Shown piece by piece: positions 27,345 to 37,032 of a DNA stretch of 64,000 nucleotides. The position numbers and the translations under genes were made by a program. The DNA is from Acaryochloris sp. IP29b_bin.148 (GTDB taxonomy: Bacteria; Cyanobacteriota; Cyanobacteriia; Thermosynechococcales; Thermosynechococcaceae), in NCBI RefSeq assembly GCF_028285565.1, contig NZ_JANQOY010000239.1:25845-89844 (forward strand), written 5' to 3'. Below the pieces are notes generated by a model, which worked only from the letters and a program-made list of their open reading frames with translations, ran no database searches and was not told the origin of the DNA. Within the stretch, counting starts at the first letter, position 1, and each line of letters opens with the position of its first letter.

Positions 27345-28661
27345 CTAGCAGGGCATAAAGCGGTTGTTGGCCCAGAGGCTAAGGGGCAAGAGGGTCTGAC
27401 CGTCCCATTCCCCAAACAGCATGACAGGATGTCCACCACTTAAGGCGAGCAGTGGCCAAGCATCAAACCCTGGCCGCAGCGGTAATTGATCCCCTTGGGG
27501 GTCGATGACCCGCCAGCCTTGATCGCTCAGTTGGGGAATAACGGCTGCCAGTAGCAGGGGACAGTGGTTTAACCAAGGATTGGTGGCTATGGCTTCCCCA
27601 TAGTGGGTCATTGCTGCTGAGAGGGTCGCTGCGCTTAAGGTGGGCGGGGGGAGGTCAACGCTGGGTTGCCGTTCTTTCACCAATGCTCGCAGTGGATAAA
27701 GCCCCGGATAAAACACGAGTGTGGCGGGCACGGCCGTACCGGGCATCAAACTGGTGTCGAGGGGTTGATTTTGATACCCAAAACTGAGGATTAATGCAGG
27801 ACGTTGATGGGTACATCCCCAAAGCCAGACGCACTGGACATTTAAGTTATCTTCGGTAGTGATGTGTTTGCCCAATACAGACCAGGTATCTTCGAGCACC
27901 AGAGAGGATGGGTTCGTGAGTAGCTCCTCTTGTTTTTGCGTCCAACCCATTTGCGATCGCACTTCTGCTTGCACTGCTTCGGGTAGGATTGCCAATCGTT
28001 GATAGCCTTGCACCAATAAATAGAGCTTGCCCAATTCAGCCAGCAGTCGAGAGGGCCAATTGCCGCCGGTATGCGGAATGCCTGCCATATCCCGTAGACG
28101 GCGAGCTAAACCTGGGGCTTGGGCATCAACCATGCGAGCAGCCGCATTTTCCCAAAAGCGATAGGGTTGCGTTTGGGCAGTGGCTAAACCCTGACGCATC
28201 AAATCCCGTAACCATTGGTCTAAGTCCGCCAAGCCTGCACTAATTTTGGCTTCCCGCTGGGCCATCCGCTTGGCTTGGGCTTCTGGATCAGCGGTGGCCT
28301 TGGCTTTAGTCTGCTTCCGTGATGCGGTTTGCGATCGCTTCTCTAACCATTCCTGTACCCAATCGGGCGGATCGGTCGGGGTAAATAAATCAGCTTGATT
28401 GGCAAACAGTAAAAATAAGGCCAGGGAATGCTTGCAGGGAAACTTGCGACTAGGGCAACTACAGAGAAAGGCGGGTTCGCTCAAATCAATTTGGGTTCGG
28501 TACGGTTTCTTGCCACTTCCTCGACATTCACCCCAAATGGCCTGTTCATTAGTGCCTAGGGTGGGCCATTTACTTGCGTTGGCTAAACTTTTACCGTTTT
28601 TAGTGGATTTATCGTCCGGAGATAGAGCAATGACTTGCTCAACCGTCCATTTCATAGTCAT
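27345..28661 (-). CDS. SWIM zinc-finger family protein
   Basis: A 438-residue protein with an N-terminal SWIM zinc finger (FLCSCPSRKFPCKHSLAL, pattern CxC-n-CxH, near residue 70). A lysine-rich linker follows, then a helical domain. SWIM fingers bind DNA or protein. The rest has no recognisable motif. It is the first gene of a two-gene operon with DUF5691. The N-terminal MTMKWTVEQVIALSPDD is typical of the family. Confidence 0.9.
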   Translation of the reverse strand: MTMKWTVEQVIALSPDDKSTKNGKSLANASKWPTLGTNEQAIWGECRGSGKKPYRTQIDLSEPAFLCSCPSRKFPCKHSLALFLLFANQADLFTPTDPPDWVQEWLEKRSQTASRKQTKAKATADPEAQAKRMAQREAKISAGLADLDQWLRDLMRQGLATAQTQPYRFWENAAARMVDAQAPGLARRLRDMAGIPHTGGNWPSRLLAELGKLYLLVQGYQRLAILPEAVQAEVRSQMGWTQKQEELLTNPSSLVLEDTWSVLGKHITTEDNLNVQCVWLWGCTHQRPALILSFGYQNQPLDTSLMPGTAVPATLVFYPGLYPLRALVKERQPSVDLPPPTLSAATLSAAMTHYGEAIATNPWLNHCPLLLAAVIPQLSDQGWRVIDPQGDQLPLRPGFDAWPLLALSGGHPVMLFGEWDGQTLLPLSLWANNRFMPC

Positions 28662-29037
28662 ATGCAGGGCATAATTCAGCGGTTACAGCACCCTTGCGAT
28701 TGGATATGAGCAGGGTTGGGACACTTCTCTACAATCTACAGAATATTGGCCACGGGTGAACGAAAAAAAGCACGTAGGTAAGAAAACCCGTCGTTTCAGA
28801 TGATGGCTATTCCAAATTATGCGCCACTTTCTGTATATAAATGGTTGGCTTAGCTTGAATGGTCCTTTGGCTAATTTTGCTATCCGCCGATGCGCCACTT
28901 TCTGTAACCATGGGAATTTGAACGATTTTGACAAACAGTTTGACAATATTATGGCGGATGAAGCAGATTTAGTATGAGTTAGAAAATGGGCATCCTAACC
29001 CTAACAAATTAACCTGCCTTTGCAGTCCGTGTTAGTG
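28662..29037. other. intergenic region between divergent genes, with 17-bp repeats
   Basis: 376 bases between the SWIM operon and a divergent lipoprotein gene. It holds two copies of a 17-bp repeat (see the separate entry). A minus-strand frame at 28683-28946 spans the repeats but has no family resemblance. Confidence 0.55.
28819..28906. repeat. two direct 17-bp repeats, 71 bp apart
   Basis: ATGCGCCACTTTCTGTA occurs exactly at 28819-28835 and 28890-28906 in the same orientation. Spaced direct copies near a gene boundary resemble transposase-binding sites at one end of a Tn7/Mu-type element. No transposase or opposite end is present, so regulatory sites are equally possible. Confidence 0.8.
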
Positions 29038-29646
29038 ATGCAATATTCTAAATCTTTCTTTTCTATTGTCACGTTGCTCAGCGTTCCTCTAATAAGTGCA
29101 TGCAATGAAGTTGCCCAGATTCAAACTCAAAGTAAGTATCTCAATGCAACCCTGAAGCCTGGCGTTGGCTTTGGTGATATTAACCTTCGCTCTACTTCAC
29201 TAAGAGAAATCACGGCTCAGTTAGGACGGAACTATAAACGCAACGTCCGTGGGTTTACTGAATCAAAATGTGTAGATGGAGTGTGCACATCCGGGCAATT
29301 GGACGTTATCACCCTGAACTATAAATCCCAAGGGTTTCAATTTGTGTTTGAACAACGGGTTAATCAATTACAACGAGAAGGGGCATTACCTTTAAAGGAG
29401 ATCCGTGTAAATTGCATTAAAGATAATTGCCCCTATAAAGGGAAGACGGAGGAAGGAATCGGGTTAGGAGATACACGCAAACAAATCAAAGAAGCTTACG
29501 GTAATCCTAAGCGCTCACCCACCAATACATGGCAGTGGTCCTACCCCAAAAAGGGTATTTCCTTTGAAATTGATAAGACGTATGGAGATCCAGTACGAGA
29601 TAGCGATCGCATCAAGACCATCGTGATTTCTAAAGATTTAAGGTGA
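29038..29646 (+). CDS. lipoprotein of unknown function
   Basis: A 202-residue protein with a lipoprotein signal ending in the lipobox LISAC. The mature part has a repeated theme, GVGFGDINLRSTSLREITAQLG and EEGIGLGDTRKQIKEAYGNP. This looks like two copies of a small module seen in periplasmic lipoproteins that score residues per turn. Cysteine pairs (KCVDGVC, NCIKDNC) could form disulfides. ATG 29038 gives a normal signal peptide, and the in-frame TTG 29020 is less likely. The family is not recognised. Confidence 0.75.
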   Translation: MQYSKSFFSIVTLLSVPLISACNEVAQIQTQSKYLNATLKPGVGFGDINLRSTSLREITAQLGRNYKRNVRGFTESKCVDGVCTSGQLDVITLNYKSQGFQFVFEQRVNQLQREGALPLKEIRVNCIKDNCPYKGKTEEGIGLGDTRKQIKEAYGNPKRSPTNTWQWSYPKKGISFEIDKTYGDPVRDSDRIKTIVISKDLR

Positions 29647-30120
29647 AGCACATAGCACTTGAATCGAGAGGTTCGGCAGGAGATAAAAGCGACCTATTCT
29701 ATTCCCGCATTTCCATTCTGGTTTAGGTTGCAGAATTGTTAAGGATTTTGTTGCTATTCATTCCCTATTTCTACCTTTAAAAGTTTATTCGTAAAGGTCA
29801 TAATTTCGAAAACTGAGGGCACAATACGGGTAACTGAATTTCAAGAACGGATGAATGGCGGCAGATTTTCTCTACTGCCATTTCAAGTATCCAGTGGCAC
29901 AATAACGCTGTTAGAAACTTTGGAAACAGCATCATTGACGTTCAATAAGTTGCGATTCAGAGAATAGGTCAGTGTGGACTATTCGCTATATCTGAACTGC
30001 AGCAATTGATACATTAACTTCTTAGTTCTGGTGCCATTCTTATACAAACTAGTCGAAATTTTGTCTAGATTATTGTAATTCAGGATGACCGTATTTATAA
30101 CCTTTATTGGAAGTCACTCA
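29647..30120. other. intergenic region
   Basis: 474 AT-rich bases after the lipoprotein gene. No ORF with a ribosome binding site, no clear terminator and no RNA gene was found. A short GGCAGATTTTCTCTACTGCC pairing near 29861 is too weak to name. Confidence 0.5.
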
Positions 30121-30318
30121 ATGAAAGCTCATCTTCCCGTTATTGGATTTGCTATTGTAGTTCTAGAATATCTCGGCTTTAAATTTGCTTTATTACTCGC
30201 AATGATAAAGGGGTTTTGGCCCCCTGAAATGTGTAAAACGATTGATCTAACGCTAATGTTCTTTGCCATTTGTGCAACACTATGGCTAGCATCATTACCT
30301 GTGAAAGAAAGAAATTAA
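30121..30318 (+). CDS. possible small membrane protein
   Basis: A 65-residue frame with two hydrophobic segments (IGFAIVVLEYLGFKFALLLAMI and LTLMFFAICATLWLASL) and a basic C-terminus. GGAAG lies 8 bases before ATG 30121, while ATG 30085 has no good site. No family is recognised. It may be real, but the evidence is limited to the hydrophobic pattern and the ribosome site. Confidence 0.4.
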   Translation: MKAHLPVIGFAIVVLEYLGFKFALLLAMIKGFWPPEMCKTIDLTLMFFAICATLWLASLPVKERN

Positions 30319-30439
30319 TCTATCCAGTTGCTATAAAATCAACTGTGACATCATCAAAATCAGTGAAATTGATACTGCAGTTCGTGCGTAAAGTTGCCGT
30401 ATATCGCATGTGAAACAGCCCACTCGTTGGAGAACACAA

Positions 30440-32473
30440 CTACTTGACAATTGCAGGTTCGGATTTAGGTTGAGGCTTGAGGACTTGCTCCACCCGGGCT
30501 TGTCCCAGGGAATAAGTCACCGCATAGCTCCGCGTTAATAAACTCAGCCACAGTTGAGGAAACCGCTTTTCTAGCAAAGGCTGTAGCCAACGCACCATCC
30601 GAGGGAACCAAGCGCGCAGCAAGGCATTGCCAAAGGCATCCACGGTAAAGTTCCAATAGCTACTTAGCCAGCGGATTAAGTCCTTAGAACCCACCACCAC
30701 CCAAATCCACAGGAGGAGAGCGGGATTTGTAAAGGCTGCTTTCAGGGCCAGCCGATTAAGGGGTAGCCAGCCAAACCGATCCTTAATAAAGGCCTCCGTC
30801 ACCTCTGGATCTTCTTCTTCTAGGATGCCAAAGAAGGTATTGAGCATGGCATTCACGCGCTCAGGGGGTAAATGCTGACCCGTGGGTACCATCATCCCTC
30901 GCGAGAATAACCAGGTGACGGCCACATTGCTCTGATAAGCCCGAATTTGATTCAAATGTTTCGCTTGCAACAAATCGTGTTTAAGGGCGGTATCCAGTAA
31001 ATCCGTCAGTCGGGGTAGGTTGCGGACTAAGGAGCCAAACCCAGTGAAAATTAAGGGTGACTGCAAGGAGGCCGAGTCTCCGATCGCAATTAGTCGATCA
31101 AAGGCAATGGTGCGATCTGAACTATCCAAACTAAAATGCCCTGGGATATAGCCAAAGGTGGGCTTGATCCAATTCAGCTCCTCTAAATCGCAACGGCGAT
31201 ACTCCGGCAGAATCGTAAAAAAGTCCTCATACATTTCCAGCAAAGAGCCAGGATTGTCGGGATGCACCTGATGGTAATGAAATAGGTAGAAGGTCAGCTC
31301 ATCCCCTTTGCCAGGGAATAGTTCCCAAATTAACTGACGGCCCCGGGAAATATCGCCGTGGCTATTAAGGACATCTCCGTATCGGGCATCCCAAACTTCG
31401 CGATCTAAGCCAGAAATCACCGCCCCTACCGTAGGACAAACACTATCAAAAGACCGACCGCCATTCAGTTGCCAAGCAATGGGAGAGGCTGTTCCCATTG
31501 CGTCCACCAGTAAGCGTCCTGTGACCGTTTTTTCCGCACCACTCGGTAGATGAACGGCCTGTACACAGGCGGCCTCGCCAATATCCACTCGCTGAAATTC
31601 GGTTTGGTCCCAAATTTCTCCTCCGGCTTGCCTGAGCTTTTCACCACATAACCGCAGCAGTCGTTCTGAGTCAATGGCAATATTGAGGACCGTAGGCGTC
31701 TTTAGAACAGGGGCCTTACATTGGGATGGATTGTTGGCATCAAAAAACTTGTGATAGCCATCCACATATTCAGAGGCGATCAAACTTTCAAATTCGGCTG
31801 GGGTGAACAGCCCCAAATCAATCAGATTGGCAAACTCACTGCGGGAGATATTCCACTCCCGATTCATGCGGCCAAAGGGCAGCCGCTCAATCAGCAGCAC
31901 TCGATAGCCTAAGCGGGCCATCACCGCAGCATGAATCACCCCAAGGGCACCACCCAAATAGACCAAATCATACTCGGGCGTACTGGAGACTGGCTGGGAA
32001 AACACCACTTGCCGGGGTTGCTGTGGGTGGCGGACCCCTTCGCGCCAGCGTTGTTCCCACCAGTAGGCACGGGTGAGATCATATTCCCCATTGGGGAACC
32101 GTTGAAAATATTGGACGGTGCGCGGATAGTCCTTGGCTAAGGCGGCAAAGATCGACTCTTGCTCTAAATCAATGGCGGGAGGCTGGGGATAGTAATAGGG
32201 AAAGTGGGTTCTTAGAGCCTGCTCTAGGACTTTGACCAACTTTTTTTCCTGCGGCACCGGAGCAGAACCCCAGCGAAACACCTTGAGATAGGTGGTGCGT
32301 TGCAAGGACCATACAAAGATCGCCAGTTCACTCGATCGCCCCTGAAACTGTAAACGGCAACCAGAAGGGGTCGATTGCTTTTGACCTGAAAGGGGAATAT
32401 ATGAAGATTGCAACCAAAGTCTAACCGCGTCAGTATTCGGTGTGGGAATTTCAATATAGGAAAGTTCTTGCAT
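30440..32473 (-). CDS. cruA: lycopene cyclase, CruA type
   Basis: A 677-residue FAD-dependent protein of the CruA/CruP family, which cyclises lycopene ends to make beta-carotene rings. After an N-terminal region of about 160 residues comes the flavin fold, YDLVYLGGALGVIHA with ERLPFGRMNREWNISRSEF, then the second flavin contact LIAIGDSASLQSPLIFTGFGS. The long N- and C-terminal extensions favour CruA over the shorter CruP. ATG 32473 is chosen because the frame's first start at 32509 is TTG. It lies 346 bases from the monooxygenase-hydrolase gene on the same strand. Confidence 0.87.
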   Translation of the reverse strand: MQELSYIEIPTPNTDAVRLWLQSSYIPLSGQKQSTPSGCRLQFQGRSSELAIFVWSLQRTTYLKVFRWGSAPVPQEKKLVKVLEQALRTHFPYYYPQPPAIDLEQESIFAALAKDYPRTVQYFQRFPNGEYDLTRAYWWEQRWREGVRHPQQPRQVVFSQPVSSTPEYDLVYLGGALGVIHAAVMARLGYRVLLIERLPFGRMNREWNISRSEFANLIDLGLFTPAEFESLIASEYVDGYHKFFDANNPSQCKAPVLKTPTVLNIAIDSERLLRLCGEKLRQAGGEIWDQTEFQRVDIGEAACVQAVHLPSGAEKTVTGRLLVDAMGTASPIAWQLNGGRSFDSVCPTVGAVISGLDREVWDARYGDVLNSHGDISRGRQLIWELFPGKGDELTFYLFHYHQVHPDNPGSLLEMYEDFFTILPEYRRCDLEELNWIKPTFGYIPGHFSLDSSDRTIAFDRLIAIGDSASLQSPLIFTGFGSLVRNLPRLTDLLDTALKHDLLQAKHLNQIRAYQSNVAVTWLFSRGMMVPTGQHLPPERVNAMLNTFFGILEEEDPEVTEAFIKDRFGWLPLNRLALKAAFTNPALLLWIWVVVGSKDLIRWLSSYWNFTVDAFGNALLRAWFPRMVRWLQPLLEKRFPQLWLSLLTRSYAVTYSLGQARVEQVLKPQPKSEPAIVK

Positions 32474-32509
32474 ACCCTGTTGTATCGGAGAGGAACGGTT
32501 TATTGGCAA

Positions 32510-32819
32510 TAAACCTGATAGCTGTGCTGTAAATAGATGCTGGAGAACATGGACGATATGCTCTGTTATTAGATTGAAACGTAATGACCACTAGAGACCG
32601 ACGCTAGACTCAAAAAATAGTACAGCTACCCACACCATAAGCTAATTTTGACCCTTGGCATACTTTGTTCTTTCGGTTTTGCAAAATGAATTGAGATAAC
32701 TAGAAATATAAAGTTTTATTAAGGTTAATGCAAGCCTTATCCAAGTAGTTCGTTGGTGAAATTGATATCAGGTGGGGCAACAGGGCTCCTTGTTTGAACC
32801 GTTGAATTCTGGTCGTCAA
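32510..32819. other. intergenic region
   Basis: 310 AT-rich bases between cruA and the monooxygenase-hydrolase gene, both on the minus strand. No gene was supported. It probably holds the cruA promoter. Confidence 0.5.
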
Positions 32820-35141
32820 CTAGGATGGAAAGCCTGCTGCAACCAAAGGTTTACCGACAGAAGCGTTATTGTGTCCATCCTCAGACAAGAGGAACTTCTT
32901 CATATAGCGATTCACAAGCTCAGGCTGTTCTTGCTGAGTCCAGTGACTGCAATTCTCGAGGTACTTGATTTGCAAATGGCTAACATAGTTTTTGGTCGAG
33001 AAGGTTAGCTCCTTGCCTAAAACCGCATCATCTATGCCCCAAAGCATTAAGGTGGGAATGTCCAACCTTTTCCAGTCCTGCTGAAATAGATCAGAGTTGC
33101 AGCGGTAGTAATTCAGCATGGCGGTGAGGGCTCCTCGCTTAGCAACCGCATCTTTAAATATTTCGATATCTTGAGGTGAAAAAGCATGCTTATTCGAGAC
33201 CCCATCCGAAAAAGTAGAGGTGATAGCTCGGTAGTCTTCAGCTTGCATTAAGAGTTCGGGTATCACAGGCAGTTGGAAAAAGGGGATATACCAACTCTTG
33301 AGCATTTGCTGGGGGTTGCTTGTTAAGGCTTTGCTGAAGGCCGCAGGATGAGGCATATTCATCACGACTAATTTCTCCACCATCTCTGGATAGCGATGGG
33401 CAAAATTCCACGCAATGGCTCCTCCCCAGTCATGGCCAGCAAGGATGCAATGGTCGTACCCTAAGCCTTTGATCACCCCTTGAACGTCTTTCATCAGCTC
33501 AGTGATGTGGTAGGCTTTGGCGTCTTTGGGCTTATCACTGTCGTTATAGCCCCTCAGATCAAGTGCGACAACTTTGAAATTTTGGGCTAACTCAGGGATT
33601 TGGTGTCTCCAGGAATACCAAAATTCTGGGAAGCCGTGCAGCAAGACAACTAGTGGCCCTTCCCCTTGGGTAACGTAGTGCAAACGGATGCCATTTGTAT
33701 AGATATAGCGATGGTGGAGAGTTTGTTCTAGTTCTTGTTTGGAGTGAAGGCGTTTTGGAATCGTGTGATCTTTTTTTGTAATCTTGCGTAGAGATTTTGG
33801 AATAACGGCTTGTTTGGCAACTTCTAGCAGCAGATCTTGCTCAAATAGAGACGTTTTGGGTTGGAGTTGATGTAATATTTCGAGGACTTTTTGGAAAACT
33901 TTTGGATTGGACTGAGCTGCACCAAAGACTTCAAGTAAATACGGTCTAAGGAGTTGATTTAGGCTTAAAAACGAGGGTTTGTGTTGAACAGTATGTAGAT
34001 GTGAATCCCTGTCCAAAACCTCACTCCAGGTTTCCTCATTGACTTTAGCAAGCTGCTTTTGGAACTTAAAGCTAAAGCCTTGCAAGGTTTGAGGAGAGTA
34101 GGATTCTAATGTTTGGTTGAGGCAGAGGGCAGATAAAGCAGCATTGGTGATGCCTTTGCCGTGAGTAGGATTAAAGGCGCAAGCTGCATCCCCAATAACG
34201 ATGAAGTTTTCAGGCCAGCGGGATAGTTTTTCAAAGTAACGTCTTCTGTTGACTGTTCCTTTGTATCGATAAATTGGTGTGAGCGGTTTAGCCACCATGA
34301 GGGCTTCGTATAGAACAGGACTTCTTAATTTGCGGGCAAAATCTAGAAAGCCCTCTTCCTCTTGGGCCGGTTGCACTTCGCCATAGCCGCCAAAAGTAAC
34401 CAGCCAGCGATTATCTTCAACCGCAACCAGAATGGCAGAGCGAGGATTGTCGGCACCTTGGGCTCCCAATAGAATCCCTTTCCAATCATGCTCAAAATTG
34501 TCTGGAACCTGATAGACTCGACTGCCATAGGTTAAAAGAGGGTCAATTTTGATTTCTTCAGGTTTGTCATAACCAATGGTCTGTAACCATTGAGGCGCTT
34601 TAGATCCCCTACCACTGGCATCAACCACTAGTTGCGCGGGTACTTGTTGATCAAGTCCAGATCGAGATCGGCTGTTGACGGCTATAACTGCTTTTCGACT
34701 CGGATCTCCTTTAAGCCCAAGAACTTGTTGTTTGTCTTCAAATTGAACCTGGGGAAATTCACATAAGCGCTCTCTGATGAGCGTTTCAATAAGACTGCGA
34801 GTACAGCCGTATGTGTAGATACCCGAATGGAATCTAGGTAACCATGCATCACCATCTGTTTGAGCTAAATAATCTGCTAGCAAATCTATTTCGGCAGCGC
34901 CTCTAGCTTTTAATTGTTCACAAAAGCCAGGAAAGAGTTGGTCGAGGATCTTAACCCCCTGAGCTAACAACACATGTCCATGAAAAGATTGAGGAACGCC
35001 TTTGCGAGGGACAGGATCTTCTGGTGTGATATCCCTTTCTAGAATCAGGACTTGTTCGAAGTGATCGGCCAAAATTCGGGCTGATAGAAGTCCTGAAATA
35101 CTTCCGCCAATAACTACTGCTTGACCAGAATATGGAGCCAT
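32820..35141 (-). CDS. FAD monooxygenase fused to alpha/beta (epoxide) hydrolase
   Basis: A 773-residue two-domain protein. Residues 1 to about 465 are a flavin monooxygenase: GxGxxG-type AVVIGGSISGLLSA, then ILERD, and the second FAD motif FIVIGDAACAFNPTHGKGI. From about residue 485 an alpha/beta hydrolase follows: oxyanion HGFPEFWYSW, nucleophile aspartate in AGHDWGG, acid in WGIDD and histidine in CSHWTQQEQP, the epoxide hydrolase pattern. The fusion suggests epoxidation followed by hydrolysis to a diol on one substrate. Lipid or terpenoid substrates are conceivable given neighbouring cruA, but this is inference. Confidence 0.87.
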   Translation of the reverse strand: MAPYSGQAVVIGGSISGLLSARILADHFEQVLILERDITPEDPVPRKGVPQSFHGHVLLAQGVKILDQLFPGFCEQLKARGAAEIDLLADYLAQTDGDAWLPRFHSGIYTYGCTRSLIETLIRERLCEFPQVQFEDKQQVLGLKGDPSRKAVIAVNSRSRSGLDQQVPAQLVVDASGRGSKAPQWLQTIGYDKPEEIKIDPLLTYGSRVYQVPDNFEHDWKGILLGAQGADNPRSAILVAVEDNRWLVTFGGYGEVQPAQEEEGFLDFARKLRSPVLYEALMVAKPLTPIYRYKGTVNRRRYFEKLSRWPENFIVIGDAACAFNPTHGKGITNAALSALCLNQTLESYSPQTLQGFSFKFQKQLAKVNEETWSEVLDRDSHLHTVQHKPSFLSLNQLLRPYLLEVFGAAQSNPKVFQKVLEILHQLQPKTSLFEQDLLLEVAKQAVIPKSLRKITKKDHTIPKRLHSKQELEQTLHHRYIYTNGIRLHYVTQGEGPLVVLLHGFPEFWYSWRHQIPELAQNFKVVALDLRGYNDSDKPKDAKAYHITELMKDVQGVIKGLGYDHCILAGHDWGGAIAWNFAHRYPEMVEKLVVMNMPHPAAFSKALTSNPQQMLKSWYIPFFQLPVIPELLMQAEDYRAITSTFSDGVSNKHAFSPQDIEIFKDAVAKRGALTAMLNYYRCNSDLFQQDWKRLDIPTLMLWGIDDAVLGKELTFSTKNYVSHLQIKYLENCSHWTQQEQPELVNRYMKKFLLSEDGHNNASVGKPLVAAGFPS

Positions 35142-35327
35142 GTCGTTGCTGAACTAACTTAAAGAAACTTAATAATACTGTTAACCGTAACATAGGGGCT
35201 GTAAATGCTTCAGCAATCTAACTTGGATGGGTGAAGATGCCAGTATGTGCAATGTTGTTAAGGTTGCTGAGCAATAATCGACGGCTAAGCTATGTAATGA
35301 CCAACCTCAACACAGCATTTTCAATTC

Positions 35328-35927
35328 TTAAAAAGATGATCCAGGCGTTTTTAAGAAGTCTATTTCGGCCTGAGTAGAGTCTCGATTAAGGATGGCGTTA
35401 CGGTGGGGGAAGCGACCAAAGCGGTTAATGATATCTCGATGCCGCACTGCAAAGTCAATATAGCGCTCGAAGGTATCCTTTAAAAGAGGTTCAGCTTCTG
35501 CGGCCAGACGTTGGAACAGTTGAAGGCAATATTCTTGGTCGGCTAAGGATTCAGAATGCTCTAAAGGTAGGTAGAAGAACACCCGCTGTATGGGACGTAA
35601 GGTTTGATCGGTGGCGTTTTTAAGACCTTGTTTACAGAGCGTGCTTGCGATCGCATCATAAGCAAACGCCTCTGCCGTGCCCCGAAACATATTGCGAGAA
35701 AACTGATCCGTCAGCAAAATCAACGCCAGTACTCCCAATGGCGTCTGTCGCCATTGCTCTAGTTCGCCGCTTATCACTCTGGGCAAATAGCTAGAAAAAC
35801 GAGCTTTGATTTCGGCATCAACCTCAGGATTCTTTGACCACCAGAATTTAGAGCGCTGTTGGGCAACCTCCATATCATCCTGGCTCGACCCAAACCAAAA
35901 CTCGCAAATTGTGTCAGGGGATTCCAT
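35328..35927 (-). CDS. DUF924 family protein
   Basis: A 199-residue helical soluble protein. The family pattern is clear: ILEFWFG-like ICEFWFGSSQ at the N-terminus, RSKFWWSKNPEVDAEI, ALILLTDQFSRNMFRGTAEAFAYD, VFFYLPLEHSE and FGRFPHRNAIL. Members have a TPR-like fold and no assigned activity. The gene stands alone between oppositely oriented neighbours. Confidence 0.92.
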   Translation of the reverse strand: MESPDTICEFWFGSSQDDMEVAQQRSKFWWSKNPEVDAEIKARFSSYLPRVISGELEQWRQTPLGVLALILLTDQFSRNMFRGTAEAFAYDAIASTLCKQGLKNATDQTLRPIQRVFFYLPLEHSESLADQEYCLQLFQRLAAEAEPLLKDTFERYIDFAVRHRDIINRFGRFPHRNAILNRDSTQAEIDFLKTPGSSF

Positions 35928-36074
35928 CCATTTAAGTTTCTATGAAAGAATCTAGGAGCTATGGCCAAAGACTCCGCCAAGCGCTATACCGAGAACCTTG
36001 AGTTCTAACCTAGTTTCCAGGTTAACCTAACCTCCGTCTCCCTTACCTTTATCGCTTCTAGAGATTGAATATTC

Positions 36075-37016
36075 ATGCATCAGCTGATTTCTAACATTCT
36101 GTTACTACTGAGTGGATTGCTGGTGCTGCTTTACTACAGTCCTTTGAAATTCCGCTGGCCCTTAGCCGTCCTCGTTGAATTGTGGCCTTATTGGGGAGTG
36201 ATTCCATTCGTGAGTCTTGCTTTAGTGGTATCAATCCCTCGCTTGCGGCATCAGATGCTTCGTGTGGGTTTGGCAACACTCCTGTTCGTATTAATTGGGG
36301 CACCTGTTTTTGGTTGGGTGGGTTTCCCCTCTTCTGGGGCTGCTCCAGAAGGCTTGCGAGTGATGGCCTACAACCTTTGGATTGACAACCCCAATCCAAA
36401 GGCCATCGAACAGTCTATTTTGCGTGAAGACCCAGATATTCTATTTCTTTCAGAAGTAAGTCAAGCCATGATGGCTGAGCTGCGATCGCAACTCGATTTT
36501 CCCTATAGCTACCGAACAAGCGGTAGCAACAATGCCCTATTGAGTCAATATCCTATCTTAGACGCCACGACCGAGGACTTTGGGGTGAAGACGAGGGGGC
36601 AGACCTTTAGTCTGGTCGCCAAGCTGCAACTTGAGAACGATATTGTAACGGTGATTGGGATTCACCCACCAGTGCCCCTGATCCAGACATTTTTTCATAT
36701 CCGCAATCAACAGCTGGATACCTTTGCCAAGGCAAGCCAAGCGGTTGAGGGCAAATTGATGGTGTTGGGGGATTTTAATGCTACCCCCTGGTCTGCTCAT
36801 TTTCAGCGTTTTGAGCGTCTGAGTCAGCTGCAGAATACAGGCCATCGTCGGTGGATCTGGGCAACTTGGTATTTTAACCAGACGCTAAAGACCCGATATA
36901 TCAAAATTCCCCTGGATCATATCGAAACACGTGGGTTTAAAGTCTTAAAAACTTGGACTGGCCAGACGGGTGGTTCCGATCACAAACCTGTGATTACAGT
37001 TCTTGAGCCTGCTTAA
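36075..37016 (+). CDS. membrane-anchored endonuclease/exonuclease/phosphatase family protein
   Basis: A 313-residue protein. Three membrane helices occupy about residues 1-85 (ISNILLLLSGLLVLLYY, then PFVSLALVVSI and LATLLFVLIGAPVFGWVGF). The EEP domain follows with motifs VMAYNLWIDN, DILFLSEVSQ (metal glutamate), VLGDFNATPWS (aspartate/asparagine) and GSDHKPVITVL (catalytic histidine). The catalytic domain probably faces the periplasm. The substrate could be a phosphodiester lipid or nucleic acid. Confidence 0.9.
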   Translation: MHQLISNILLLLSGLLVLLYYSPLKFRWPLAVLVELWPYWGVIPFVSLALVVSIPRLRHQMLRVGLATLLFVLIGAPVFGWVGFPSSGAAPEGLRVMAYNLWIDNPNPKAIEQSILREDPDILFLSEVSQAMMAELRSQLDFPYSYRTSGSNNALLSQYPILDATTEDFGVKTRGQTFSLVAKLQLENDIVTVIGIHPPVPLIQTFFHIRNQQLDTFAKASQAVEGKLMVLGDFNATPWSAHFQRFERLSQLQNTGHRRWIWATWYFNQTLKTRYIKIPLDHIETRGFKVLKTWTGQTGGSDHKPVITVLEPA

Positions 37017-37032
37017 GTGAGTGTAGCTTGCC

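Noticed and set aside
28683..28946. Minus-strand 87-codon frame in the SWIM upstream region
   Set aside because: No family resemblance or ribosome site, and it covers the 17-bp repeats. Treated as intergenic.
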